Below the pieces are notes generated by a model. It made no database searches and was not told where the DNA came from. It saw only the letters and a program-made list of their open reading frames with translations. From Paramixta manurensis (GTDB lineage Bacteria > Pseudomonadota > Gammaproteobacteria > Enterobacterales > Enterobacteriaceae), in NCBI RefSeq assembly GCF_013285385.1, contig NZ_CP054212.1, positions 2,604,001 to 2,668,000 of the forward strand: DNA of 64,000 nucleotides. The letters run 5' to 3'. Positions 30,470 to 38,841 of the stretch are shown piece after piece (position 1 is the first letter of the stretch; the number at the start of each line of letters is the position of its first letter). A program made the position numbers and the translations under genes.

Positions 30470-30502
30470 ATGACCAACCTCAAAAATTATTTTTTGGCTT
30501 AA
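30470..30502 (+). CDS. 10-codon ORF on a repeated start module
   Basis: An AAGGACCAACCAATGACC module (30458-30475) opens a frame that stops after ten codons. It looks like a start module whose gene has been lost, or a very short leader peptide ahead of xis. Confidence 0.3.
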   Translation: MTNLKNYFLA

Positions 30503-30587
30503 CATAGAACAAAGCCAATCAAAGCCCCTTCCTATACCAATTCAAATTAACATAATGGCGGGTAATAAGTTCCCGCCGGGAGTAATT

Positions 30588-30857
30588 ATGTCCTGGCTAA
30601 CACTCGATGAATGGTGCGAAGAAAATTATCCTGGGAAAAAACCGTCGCATCAAACGCTAATGCGATGGGCGCGAAATGGCAACCTCTATCCTCCTGCTGA
30701 AAAGCACGGTCGGGAATACAGGGTTAAACCGGAAACCATTTATATACAAACAAATAGCATGAGGGCCAGCAAGCAACTCATTAAAACTCATGCTGAAAAA
30801 TTTAAAGCATCTTCATTTATGGAGAAAGTAATTAATGACACGGCGAGAAAGATATGA
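30588..30857 (+). CDS. Excisionase (Xis)
   Basis: An 89-residue protein of the lambda Xis type: W-L-T-L-D-E-W-C at the start, L-M-R-W-A-R-N-G-N-L-Y-P-P-A-E-K-H-G-R-E-Y matching the winged-helix core. I choose ATG at 30588, after GGGAGT. A GGCGGG/CCCGCC hairpin (30557-30577) lies directly before the ribosome site and may limit translation. The end overlaps int by 23 bases. Xis directs Int toward excision. Confidence 0.85.
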   Translation: MSWLTLDEWCEENYPGKKPSHQTLMRWARNGNLYPPAEKHGREYRVKPETIYIQTNSMRASKQLIKTHAEKFKASSFMEKVINDTARKI

Positions 30858-31914
30858 TGCTAATCTGCCTCGAAACTTGACCTACAGAAAGGCAAGGAGA
30901 TCTTTCTTTTGGAGAAATCCGTTAACTGGTAAAGAGATCGCTCTCGGTCAGATTTCTCGAAGAGATGCTGTAGCTCAGGCCATTGAGGCCAACCATTATC
31001 TCGAAAGCAACTTCTCGCCAACCTTACTTCTTGAAAAACTGAAAGGAACAAATGAGTTAACGCTCTCAACTTGGCTTACGCGTTATGACGTTATTTATAA
31101 ACGCAGAAACCTTGCAGATAACACATATAAGGTACGTAAGGGGCAAATTAAAATCATACAAGAGAAAATGGGAGAGTTAATTCTTGAAAAAATAACAACC
31201 AAACATGTTGCGGAATTTCTTGAAGAGTGGGTATCACAGGATAAGAAAACCATGGCGGCAACAATGCGTTCTGTTCTGTCAGATATATTAAGAGAGGCTA
31301 TCGTCGAAGGGCATATTATTAATAATCCCGTAACACCTACCCGGGCTGCGAAAGTCACCGTGAAACGTGAGCGGCTTGAATTAGCACAATATGTCCCGAT
31401 AAGAGAAGCGGCCAACAAGCTGCCTCGTTGGTTCGCTCTTGCTATGGATCTGGCGTTAGTGACCGGTCAGAGACGTGAGGATGTTGCAGCAATGCGTTTC
31501 AATCACATCGTTGACGGTCGGCTGCTGATAGATCAAGGGAAAACCGGCGCGATGATTTCCGTGCCCCTTGATCTTGAGCTTCAGTCGGTTGGCCTACAAT
31601 TGGGAACGGTCATTGAGCAATGTCGTAAATCCAGCACAACAGATTTCATGATCAGTGCCGGGCCACGGAAGAACAGTGTGGACGGTTCATTGCACCCTGA
31701 CAGCCTTACAAAAAAGTTTGTCAGCGCGCGGAACAACTCTGGACTGGAGTTTACAGAGTCACCGCCAACATTCCACGAGATTAGAAGTCTCGCGGGCCGT
31801 CTGTACGAAAAGGAGAAAGGGAAGGATTTCGCCCAAAAGCTGCTTGGGCATAAAAATGCAAATATGACGAATAAATATCTAGATACGAGAGGTAAGGAAT
31901 ATGTCATTTTATAA
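30835..31914 (+). CDS. Lambda-type tyrosine integrase
   Basis: A 359-residue tyrosine recombinase. All catalytic residues are present: R213, K236, H314, R317, H339 and the nucleophile Y348. The N-terminal about 60 residues match the arm-site binding domain of lambda Int (R-R-x-x-F-x-W-R-N-P-x-T-G-K-E), followed by a core-binding domain. It catalyses integration and, with Xis, excision. It is the last phage gene, ending 80 bases before the sdsR terminator, so the attachment site lies just beyond. Confidence 0.95.
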   Translation: MTRRERYDANLPRNLTYRKARRSFFWRNPLTGKEIALGQISRRDAVAQAIEANHYLESNFSPTLLLEKLKGTNELTLSTWLTRYDVIYKRRNLADNTYKVRKGQIKIIQEKMGELILEKITTKHVAEFLEEWVSQDKKTMAATMRSVLSDILREAIVEGHIINNPVTPTRAAKVTVKRERLELAQYVPIREAANKLPRWFALAMDLALVTGQRREDVAAMRFNHIVDGRLLIDQGKTGAMISVPLDLELQSVGLQLGTVIEQCRKSSTTDFMISAGPRKNSVDGSLHPDSLTKKFVSARNNSGLEFTESPPTFHEIRSLAGRLYEKEKGKDFAQKLLGHKNANMTNKYLDTRGKEYVIL

Positions 31915-31915
31915 A

Positions 31916-32027
31916 AGGCCGAATATCAGATTTCGGACAAATTTCGGACATTTTCGGACGGCGCGATGTAACTTATTGAAAGATATATAAATTAAAAAAA
32001 GACCGAATACGATTCCTATATTCGGTC
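31916..32027. other. Prophage-chromosome junction (candidate att region)
   Basis: Between int and the sdsR small RNA lie three direct TTTCGGAC units (31931, 31942, 31952), an AT-rich stretch, and then the sdsR terminator stem (32001-32027). The sequence CCGAAT...TTCGG near 31919-31936 partly copies that stem. The position next to int marks one end of the prophage. The exact core cannot be set without the other end. Confidence 0.55.
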
Positions 32028-32094
32028 CAGGGAAATGGCTCTTGTCAGAGCCGTGCGCTAAAAGTTGGCATTAATGCAGGCGATGTCGCCTAGC
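31994..32094 (-). ncRNA. sdsR: SdsR (RyeB) small RNA
   Basis: On the minus strand the roughly 100 bases match my recollection of E. coli SdsR: TGCATTAATGCCAACTTTTA, then GCGCACGGCTC, AAGAGCCATTTCCCTGGACC and a terminator stem GACCGAATA/TATTCGGTC with seven T residues. A sigma-S type -10 (CTACGCT, 32108-32102) lies 7 bases before the start. SdsR is an Hfq-dependent stationary-phase RNA that represses targets including mutS and ompD. It lies upstream of yebY as in E. coli. The antisense RNA sraC would cover it on the plus strand. Confidence 0.85.
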
Positions 32095-32099
32095 ACTTT

Positions 32100-32272
32100 A
32101 AAGCGTAGAACAGAGTTGAGGATTTTCCAGCCAATTGTAAACAAGCAGCAACAAAGAGGTTAACTCTGTGATCATGCTGGCAGAATCGCTGCGTCTACCG
32201 GAGAAGGGCTAGTCAGAGTGGTGGGCAAAAGCAGGCGAAACACGCCGATACGGCGCGTTTCTATCTCACAAA
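32100..32272. other. sdsR promoter side and possible sraC (RyeA) body
   Basis: This non-coding stretch holds the sdsR promoter and, if conserved, the 3' part of the antisense RNA sraC on the plus strand. A hairpin with CGCCG/CGGCG core (32238-32260) sits just past the yebY stop and may end sraC or yebY transcription. No ORF is convincing. Confidence 0.4.
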
Positions 32273-32611
32273 TCAATCACACAGTTTTTCAGCGCGGTCG
32301 ATAAACGGCTGCAGGCTCATTTTGTGCCCGGGATTGTTGGGGTCGTCAATCTGAATCACCGAAATGGGCTGTGCCTTCACCTGCCCTGCCTGCACCAACT
32401 GCTCCGCTTTATCATTCAGCGGATACTGCATCAAAGTGCTGGGGTTAATAGCAAACAACGCATGATTTTTACTGCACGAAAGCATCACTTCTTCACGATC
32501 AAACGCCCATTGCGCTTTACCCATTTCGAAGCGGCTTACGGTAATCACTTCGGAAGCCAGCGCGCTGCTACAGATACCTAATGACAGCACCAGACAAACC
32601 CATCTTTTCAT
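32273..32611 (-). CDS. yebY: YebY family periplasmic protein (DUF2511)
   Basis: A 112-residue exported protein. The first 19 residues are a signal peptide (cleavage after A-L-A). The mature part shows V-S-R-F-E-M-G-K-A-Q-W-A-F-D-R-E-E-V-M-L-S-C, typical of YebY. It belongs to the yobA-yebZ-yebY copper-linked operon in E. coli and lies downstream of copD here. Function not firmly established. Confidence 0.88.
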   Translation of the reverse strand: MKRWVCLVLSLGICSSALASEVITVSRFEMGKAQWAFDREEVMLSCSKNHALFAINPSTLMQYPLNDKAEQLVQAGQVKAQPISVIQIDDPNNPGHKMSLQPFIDRAEKLCD

Positions 32612-32668
32612 CGAATACTCACCTTATGATAAAGCTCCCGCCTGATAACCTGGCGGCAATACCTAATG

Positions 32669-33547
32669 TTAACCCGGCGCCATGGTAGCAAAAATGCTAA
32701 CCAGTAAAAGAACCAATACGGCTATAGCCAACTCGAGCCAAGTCATATAGACAAACTTTTGCTGCGCCCCGCTACCAACCTGACTAAAGCGTGGTACCCA
32801 CCAGTAGCGATTCACTAATGCAATCGTCGCCATCAATCCCACCAGAACGATTTTCGCCAACAGTAACTTGCTGTACAGCGCAAAACCGGTGAGTGGCCAT
32901 CCAAGAATCAATACTGAATTGAGCAAGCCGCTCAATATCACCACTGCTACCGCCAAATGACCATAACGCGAGAAACGCATCATCGCGCGAATGGCATCAC
33001 TACGATGTAAACTTTGCTTCGCCTCTGCCATCAGCATCAATAGCGGTAACAAGCCACCCACCCAAAAGGATGCGCCGATCAGATGAAGCGACTGACTGAC
33101 GCGCTGCAAGGCACCTGGCCAGCCATCTAACATGGCAGCATGACCAACAAACGCCAGCCCAGCTAACTGCGCCAGGCCCAGCAATAACAACAGCCGTTGA
33201 CGCGTCTCGCCACGTAACAGGAAAGCGCAGCACGCCACCAGCGGTAAGGCGATTTGCCACCGCCAGGCTGAACCAAACCCGGTATCCAGCACCGCTTGCC
33301 AGGTTTCCGCATCGCTAATGTTATGCCAATCGCCGCTCATCAGCCCGGTTTGCGCCGTCAGCAACAGCAGTGCGCTAAGCAGCGCCAGCCAACAGGTGAC
33401 CAGCAACAGCCGATGTAACCGTGCTGAAAGCCAGGGCTTAAAACGTTTCGGTGATAACAGCGCGCTATAAAACGCGCTGCCGGTAAACAGCATCACTGCG
33501 GCGAAATGTAGCCAGCGGCAGATAATGTACAACGTACCCAGCGACAT
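32669..33547 (-). CDS. copD: CopD family copper-homeostasis membrane protein (YebZ)
   Basis: A 292-residue inner-membrane protein with about eight hydrophobic helices. The start (I-C-R-W-L-H-F-A-A-V-M-L-F-T-G-S) carries the conserved His of CopD. It lies 1 base after the CopC-like gene, so the two form an operon for periplasmic copper handling, CopC binding the metal and CopD probably transporting it. Confidence 0.9.
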   Translation of the reverse strand: MSLGTLYIICRWLHFAAVMLFTGSAFYSALLSPKRFKPWLSARLHRLLLVTCWLALLSALLLLTAQTGLMSGDWHNISDAETWQAVLDTGFGSAWRWQIALPLVACCAFLLRGETRQRLLLLLGLAQLAGLAFVGHAAMLDGWPGALQRVSQSLHLIGASFWVGGLLPLLMLMAEAKQSLHRSDAIRAMMRFSRYGHLAVAVVILSGLLNSVLILGWPLTGFALYSKLLLAKIVLVGLMATIALVNRYWWVPRFSQVGSGAQQKFVYMTWLELAIAVLVLLLVSIFATMAPG

Positions 33548-33548
33548 A

Positions 33549-33926
33549 TTACTTCACGCTAAAGGTGTAGGTTCCTTGCGTTTTGTGGCCGTCAACGGAC
33601 AACACATGCCAGTTCACTTGATAACTCCCGCTTTTTAGCGGTTGATTCAGCGGAACAATAAGCTGGTTATGTTGCTTGGGTGCGCGCTCTGCTTTCGCGG
33701 TCGAAACAGCCTGCTGACCTGCGCCGGTAATGGCAACGCCGCTGAATGCCGGTTCAATATCTTCCGTAAAGGTTAGCGTGAGCGCCTGCGGCGAAGCATC
33801 GACATTCGCATTAGCAGCAGGATATTGATTTTTTAAGTGGGCATGCGCCAATGCTTGCGCGGAGAAAATACAGGTTACCAACAGGGTTGCGGCGCTTAAC
33901 ATCGGGGAGCGTTTCAGGCTAAACAT
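33549..33926 (-). CDS. yobA: CopC family periplasmic copper-binding protein (YobA)
   Basis: A 125-residue periplasmic protein. Signal peptide about 1-27, then H-A-H-L at the mature N-terminus, the copper-binding histidine motif of CopC. The second motif D-G-H appears in V-L-S-V-D-G-H-K-T-Q-G. Compact beta-sandwich length. First gene of the yobA-copD-yebY set. Confidence 0.92.
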   Translation of the reverse strand: MFSLKRSPMLSAATLLVTCIFSAQALAHAHLKNQYPAANANVDASPQALTLTFTEDIEPAFSGVAITGAGQQAVSTAKAERAPKQHNQLIVPLNQPLKSGSYQVNWHVLSVDGHKTQGTYTFSVK

Positions 33927-34087
33927 TGTTGCATCCTTTTAAAATGCAGCTCGCAAGGCTGCGAATGAGCGGAAAGAATACTCCGCAAGCCAAATCCTGT
34001 CGAGGCGCTAACGGCTATCATTGCATTCGCTGACTTGCCAATCTGCGCCATCTGCATTATTTTGGCCGCAGCTTACAGGAGGAGAAG

Positions 34088-34318
34088 ATGAGCCATAATC
34101 TGGCGACGCTGTCGCAGGAAGAAAAAGATAAGGTTAACGTTGACTTAGCCGCTGCCGGCGTGGCGTTTAAAGAACGTTACAATATGCCGGTGGTCGCTGA
34201 AATCGTCGAGCGTGAACAGCCAGAAGCGCTGCGTGATTGGTTCCGTCAACGCCTGATGCATTACCGCCAGGCATCGCTGAACTTCTCTCGTCTGCCTTAC
34301 GAACCGAAACAGAAATAA
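34088..34318 (+). CDS. holE: DNA polymerase III theta subunit (HolE)
   Basis: A 76-residue protein with the conserved HolE core D-K-V-N-V-D-L-A-A-A-G-V-A-F-K-E-R-Y-N-M-P-V and the ending L-S/N-F-S-R-L-P-Y-E-P-K. It binds the epsilon proofreading subunit in the replicative core. Strong AGGAGGAG ribosome site. Location between yobA and exoX is as in E. coli. A prophage paralogue is at 28363. Confidence 0.95.
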   Translation: MSHNLATLSQEEKDKVNVDLAAAGVAFKERYNMPVVAEIVEREQPEALRDWFRQRLMHYRQASLNFSRLPYEPKQK

Positions 34319-34337
34319 ATGACAGTAAAGGTGGCCG

Positions 34338-35006
34338 ATGCTGCGCGTTATTGATACAGAAACCTGCGGATTACAGGGCGGTATCGTCGAAGTGGCGTCC
34401 GTGGATGTGGTTGATGGGCAAATTGTAAACCCGATGAGTGATTTGGTCTGTCCTGACCGCCCGATTAGCCGCCAGGCGATGGCGATCCATCGCATCTCTG
34501 AAGCGATGGTAGTGGGCAAACCGCCAATTGAACAAGCGATTACGCGTTATCATGGCAGCCGGTACTACGTCGCGCATAACGCCAGTTTTGACCGGCGTGT
34601 CTTACCCGAAATGCACGGCGAGTGGATTTGCACCATGAAGCTATCACGCGCGTTATGGCCGGGGCTGAAATACAGTAACCAGGCATTACGTGAACATTTA
34701 CGGTTGCAGGTCACTCCGCCACGCGATCTCCACGCGCACCGCGCATTGTATGACTGTTATGTCACCGCCGCTCTGTTGATTAGGATTATGGAAACCTCGG
34801 GGTGGGATGCCGGACAAATGTTGGCGCGTATACAGCAAACCAGCAGCATTGATACTTTTCCTTTCGGTAAATATCGCGGGCGCAAAATAGCCGATGTGGC
34901 GCAACGCGATCCGGGATACCTGCACTGGATGCTGAAAAATATCCCCGATCTTAAACCCGAATTACGCGACGCTATGCAACGCCAGTTGGCGAAGGCAGCG
35001 GATTAA
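34338..35006 (+). CDS. exoX: Exodeoxyribonuclease X
   Basis: A 222-residue DnaQ-family 3'-5' exonuclease. Exo I motif D-T-E-T is at the start (L-R-V-I-D-T-E-T), Exo II H-N-A-S-F-D in the middle and Exo III H-x-x-x-x-D (H-R-A-L-Y-D) near residue 140. It acts in mismatch repair and UV repair. Follows holE by 19 bases, and its stop overlaps the end of ptrB on the opposite strand. Confidence 0.93.
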   Translation: MLRVIDTETCGLQGGIVEVASVDVVDGQIVNPMSDLVCPDRPISRQAMAIHRISEAMVVGKPPIEQAITRYHGSRYYVAHNASFDRRVLPEMHGEWICTMKLSRALWPGLKYSNQALREHLRLQVTPPRDLHAHRALYDCYVTAALLIRIMETSGWDAGQMLARIQQTSSIDTFPFGKYRGRKIADVAQRDPGYLHWMLKNIPDLKPELRDAMQRQLAKAAD

Positions 35007-37066
35007 GCCCCGCTGCCAGTGTGCAATGCCCCCTGCGCCAGTGCGACCAGGAAAGCAAACTCCAGCGCTACTCCCTGATAAGATTTGAAGCGCCCCGATT
35101 TTCCGCCATGCCCCGAATCCATATCGGTACATAACAGCAGCAAATTATCATCGGTTTTCAATTCACGCAGTTTCGCTACCCATTTGGCTGGCTCCCAATA
35201 CTGCACCTGAGAATCGTGCAGGCCGGTGGTCACCAACAGATGAGGATATGCCTGTGCCGTCACATTATCGTACGGGCTATATTGCTTGATATAGTGGTAG
35301 AAAGCTTCTTCAGCCGGGTTGCCCCACTCATCATATTCTCCGGTGGTTAACGGGATAGACTCGTCAAGCATGGTGGTTACCACGTCGACAAACGGCACCT
35401 GCGCCACCACGCCGTGGAAACGTTGCGGCGCCATGTTAACTACCGTACCCATTAGCAAGCCCCCCGCACTGCCTCCCATGGCGTATAACAATTTTTCGTT
35501 ACCGTATCCCTGAGCGACCAGCGCATCAGTCACGTCAATAAAGTCATGAAAGGTGTTTAACTTATTGAGTAAGCGACCGTCATCATACCATTGCTGGCCT
35601 AACTCACCGCCGCCGCGAATATGTGCCAGCGCGTAAACAAACCCCCGATCAAGCAAGCTCAAGCGGCTGGCGCTGAAATCCGCATCCATACTGCTGCCAT
35701 ACGCACCATAACCGTACACCAGTAGCGGATTTTTACCCGGTTGATAATGATCGCGGTGATAAACCAGCGAGACCGGTACTTCTACCCCGTCACGCGCTTT
35801 TATCCACAAATGCTCACTTTTATACTGGCTGGCGTCAAAACCATTCACCCGTGTTTGCTTAAGGATACGGCGCTCACCGCTATCCATATCCAGCTCAAAC
35901 AGGGTGGCGGGTGTGGTCATTGAAGAGTAACCATAACGCAGTAAGCCGGTATCCGGCGAAGGGTTATAAGCCAGCCAAGTGACATAAGCCGGATCGTCAA
36001 ACGCGATACCCATCTCCTCGCCATTTTGCCACGCGATCTGGCGCAGGCTGGTTAACCCACGCTGACGCTCCTCAACCACCAGCCAGTCACGGAATAACTG
36101 AAAGTCCTCCAACACCACATGATCGCGTGCGGCAATCAACGTTTCCCACCGCGCTTCATCCAGGTAATGGCTGCGATACAGTGCGAAATTTTTCCCGTCG
36201 CGATTAGAACGGATATAGAACTCATGCTGATAATGGTCGATCGAATACTCGTGATCCTTACGGCGTGGGCAAAAAACTTGGGGACACGCGTCGGCATACT
36301 CTGCATCCAGCACCATAATTTCGCTGGTAGTGCTACTGCTGAGCGCAATCAGAATAAAATGTTCAGAGGTGGTTTTATGCACGCTAACGTAGAAAGTATC
36401 ATCTTGCTCTTCATACACTAGCTCATCTTCAGTTTGCGGCTTACCAATGGTATGACGCCAAACCTGCCACGGTAACAAGGTTTGCTTTGCTTTGCGGACG
36501 TAATAGAAAGTTTGGCTGTCATTAGCCCAGGCAAAGCTGGATGAGACGTTGGTCAACACCTCGGGATACCAGTTGCCATTGGTCAGATTACGAAAGCGGA
36601 TGCCATATTGGCGGCGCGAAAGAAAATCCTCCGCCAGCGCCATAATGGTGTTATCCGGGCTGATCCCCAACCCGCCCATGGTATAGAACTCGCTGTGCGC
36701 CGCACGCTGATTGGCATCCAGCAAAATTTCCCACTCATCCGGCGTTGAGGTTCCCATCGGTTGACGCGTATAGACAGCGTACTCATTGCCCTGCTGATAA
36801 CGGCTCTGGTAACGATACCCATTTTTTACATAAGGGACAGAGCTATCATCCTGCGGAACACGATCAACCATCTCCTTCAGCAAGCTATCCTGCAACGCCT
36901 GCTGTGAAGCCATGACATGGTGACCATACGCATTTTCCGCCTGCAAATAATCCAACACCGCCGGATCTTCGCGTTTATCGTCACGCAGCCAATAATAGTT
37001 ATCAACCCGCGTATCGCCATGACACGTCATGGTCTTCGGAATCTTTTTTGCTTTAGGTGCCATCAT
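35003..37066 (-). CDS. ptrB: Oligopeptidase B
   Basis: A 687-residue prolyl-oligopeptidase-family serine peptidase that cleaves after Lys and Arg. The catalytic domain (about 400-687) shows the nucleophile in G-G-S-A-G-G and H-G-G-K-S-G near the C-terminus. The N-terminal half is the beta-propeller. Start is one of two adjacent ATGs (37066 or 37063). Cytoplasmic, single gene. Confidence 0.95.
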   Translation of the reverse strand: MMAPKAKKIPKTMTCHGDTRVDNYYWLRDDKREDPAVLDYLQAENAYGHHVMASQQALQDSLLKEMVDRVPQDDSSVPYVKNGYRYQSRYQQGNEYAVYTRQPMGTSTPDEWEILLDANQRAAHSEFYTMGGLGISPDNTIMALAEDFLSRRQYGIRFRNLTNGNWYPEVLTNVSSSFAWANDSQTFYYVRKAKQTLLPWQVWRHTIGKPQTEDELVYEEQDDTFYVSVHKTTSEHFILIALSSSTTSEIMVLDAEYADACPQVFCPRRKDHEYSIDHYQHEFYIRSNRDGKNFALYRSHYLDEARWETLIAARDHVVLEDFQLFRDWLVVEERQRGLTSLRQIAWQNGEEMGIAFDDPAYVTWLAYNPSPDTGLLRYGYSSMTTPATLFELDMDSGERRILKQTRVNGFDASQYKSEHLWIKARDGVEVPVSLVYHRDHYQPGKNPLLVYGYGAYGSSMDADFSASRLSLLDRGFVYALAHIRGGGELGQQWYDDGRLLNKLNTFHDFIDVTDALVAQGYGNEKLLYAMGGSAGGLLMGTVVNMAPQRFHGVVAQVPFVDVVTTMLDESIPLTTGEYDEWGNPAEEAFYHYIKQYSPYDNVTAQAYPHLLVTTGLHDSQVQYWEPAKWVAKLRELKTDDNLLLLCTDMDSGHGGKSGRFKSYQGVALEFAFLVALAQGALHTGSGA

Positions 37067-37168
37067 AACCCATCAGAAGTGAAAGAAATCATTCTGTAAG
37101 GGTGGCACCCAACACTCTGATTGCCAAGCGCTAAACGGCAAAAACGCCCGGATTGTTAACCTGAAAGA

Positions 37169-37492
37169 CTAAGCTGCCTGTATCGCCCGCACTTTTTTCG
37201 GGCTGACTTCCTTCTCCGCAGCATCAGCCGTTTGCTCCTGGTCTCCGCCGGTGATGTCCGGCAGTTTGCCACTGCGTAAAATGTGTTGTACCGCATCTTT
37301 CTGTTCCGCCAGATACAGCCCTAACGCCTCCCGCTGCTCCTCATTCAGCTCAACATCGCTCTGCGCCAGCCAGTCGGAGAAAACCTCTGCCATATCGAGC
37401 ATTTTGTCCCAGGCTTCCGCCTCTTTTTTGCTGGCAAACGTCATTTTCTTCTCACCTTTTCTGACCACCACATAATTAATTTCAACCGCCAT
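37169..37492 (-). CDS. yebG: YebG, SOS-induced protein
   Basis: A 107-residue protein starting M-A-V-E-I-N-Y-V-V-V-R-K-G, as in E. coli YebG. A perfect LexA-type site lies 17 bases upstream of its start, so it is part of the SOS regulon. Function unknown beyond damage induction. Confidence 0.93.
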   Translation of the reverse strand: MAVEINYVVVRKGEKKMTFASKKEAEAWDKMLDMAEVFSDWLAQSDVELNEEQREALGLYLAEQKDAVQHILRSGKLPDITGGDQEQTADAAEKEVSPKKVRAIQAA

Positions 37493-37508
37493 ACCTCACC
37501 CCCATCAA

Positions 37509-37524
37509 CTGTGTTTATATACAG
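37509..37524. promoter_or_regulatory. LexA box upstream of yebG
   Basis: CTGTGTTTATATACAG is an exact CTGT-N8-ACAG match, in the promoter position for yebG on the minus strand. Confidence 0.9.
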
Positions 37525-37569
37525 TATATCAGTATATTTTTTTCATGCAACGCCGCAACGCAGATGTCT

Positions 37570-37585
37570 ACGCAATCGTTTTCGT
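37570..37585. promoter_or_regulatory. PurR box upstream of purT
   Basis: ACGCAATCGTTTTCGT matches the PurR operator (ACGCAAACGTTTTCNT) with one difference. It lies 42 bases before the purT ATG. Confidence 0.85.
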
Positions 37586-37626
37586 TTATACTGCGCGCGT
37601 TTTTTCTCTTACTTCAGGCAGGAATT

Positions 37627-38805
37627 ATGACAACTTTCGGAACCGCGCTACGCCCCGCCGCCACGCGCGTGATGCTATTAGGCTCAGGTGAATTGGGTAA
37701 AGAAGTGGCCATTGAATGTCAGCGCCTTGGCGTTGAAGTGATTGCCGTTGATCGCTATCCCGATGCTCCTGCTATGCATGTCGCCCACCGCAGTCATGTA
37801 ATTAATATGCTGGATGGCGAAGCGCTGCGCGCGCTGGTAGCGCAAGAGCGTCCGGATTTTATCGTGCCTGAAATTGAAGCCATTGCTACCGATACGTTAA
37901 TTGAGCTGGAAAAACTGGGACAGCAGGTGGTGCCTACCGCACGCGCCGCACAATTAACCATGAACCGTGAGGGTATCCGCCGCCTGGCCGCGGAAGAACT
38001 GGCTCTGCCCACGTCAGATTATCGTTTTGCCGATAGTCAGCAAGCTTTTACTCAAGCGGCGCAAGAGATCGGCTTCCCCTGCATTATTAAACCGGTCATG
38101 AGTTCATCCGGCAAAGGACAAAGCTTTATTCGTGATGCCTCCCAGCTTGATGCCGCGTGGGAATACGCGCAACAAGGCGGACGGGCAGGCGCCGGGCGGG
38201 TCATTGTCGAAGGGGTGATAAAGTTTGATTTTGAAATTACTTTGCTAACCATTAGCGCAGTGGATGGCATCCATTTCTGTGCGCCGATCGGCCATCGGCA
38301 GGAAGATGGCGATTACCGTGAATCCTGGCAGCCGCAGCGCATGAGCGAAATCGCTTTAGCACGCGCGCAGGCGATCGCCGAAAAAGTGGTTCGCGCACTT
38401 GGCGGTCGGGGACTATTTGGTGTCGAATTATTTGTTTGTGGCGATGAAGTCATTTTTAGCGAAGTCTCGCCACGGCCGCATGATACCGGCATGGTGACCC
38501 TTATCTCGCAAGATCTTTCCGAGTTTGCCCTGCATGTACGCGCTCTGCTTGGGTTGCCAATTGGCGGCATACGTCAATATGGCCCGGCGGCGTCAGCGGT
38601 GATTTTACCGGAACTGGAGAGCGATGATGTGCAGTTCACCGGCCTCTCAGAAGCGCTCGGCGCAGGGTTACAGTTGCGCCTGTTCGGTAAGCCTGAAATT
38701 CGCGGTAAACGGCGGATGGGCGTGGCGCTGGCTAGCGGTGAGACCGTAGAAGATGCCGTTGCGCGTGCAATTCGCTGTGCGGCAAGCGTCGAGGTATCCG
38801 GCTAA
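37627..38805 (+). CDS. purT: Formate-dependent GAR transformylase
   Basis: A 392-residue ATP-grasp enzyme that makes formyl-GAR from GAR, formate and ATP in purine synthesis. The N-terminal part has G-S-G-E-L-G-K-E, the ATP-grasp core S-S-S-G-K-G-Q-S near residue 155, and E-V-S-P-R-P-H-D-T-G. ATG at 37627 chosen from family length and an AGGCAGGAAT site; the frame extends upstream over the PurR box. Followed by a bidirectional hairpin at 38811. Confidence 0.96.
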   Translation: MTTFGTALRPAATRVMLLGSGELGKEVAIECQRLGVEVIAVDRYPDAPAMHVAHRSHVINMLDGEALRALVAQERPDFIVPEIEAIATDTLIELEKLGQQVVPTARAAQLTMNREGIRRLAAEELALPTSDYRFADSQQAFTQAAQEIGFPCIIKPVMSSSGKGQSFIRDASQLDAAWEYAQQGGRAGAGRVIVEGVIKFDFEITLLTISAVDGIHFCAPIGHRQEDGDYRESWQPQRMSEIALARAQAIAEKVVRALGGRGLFGVELFVCGDEVIFSEVSPRPHDTGMVTLISQDLSEFALHVRALLGLPIGGIRQYGPAASAVILPELESDDVQFTGLSEALGAGLQLRLFGKPEIRGKRRMGVALASGETVEDAVARAIRCAASVEVSG

Positions 38806-38810
38806 GGCTA

Positions 38811-38836
38811 ACCGGGGCCATTAATATGGCCCCGGT
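38811..38836. terminator. Bidirectional terminator between purT and eda
   Basis: A perfect 11-bp inverted repeat, ACCGGGGCCAT / ATGGCCCCGGT with a TAAT loop, lies between two convergent genes. T-tracts are weak, so some of the effect is inferred. Confidence 0.6.
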
Positions 38837-38841
38837 AACCG

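Noticed and set aside
31915..32100. tRNA gene as prophage attachment site
   Set aside because: No tRNA cloverleaf near int; the adjacent conserved sequence is the SdsR small RNA.
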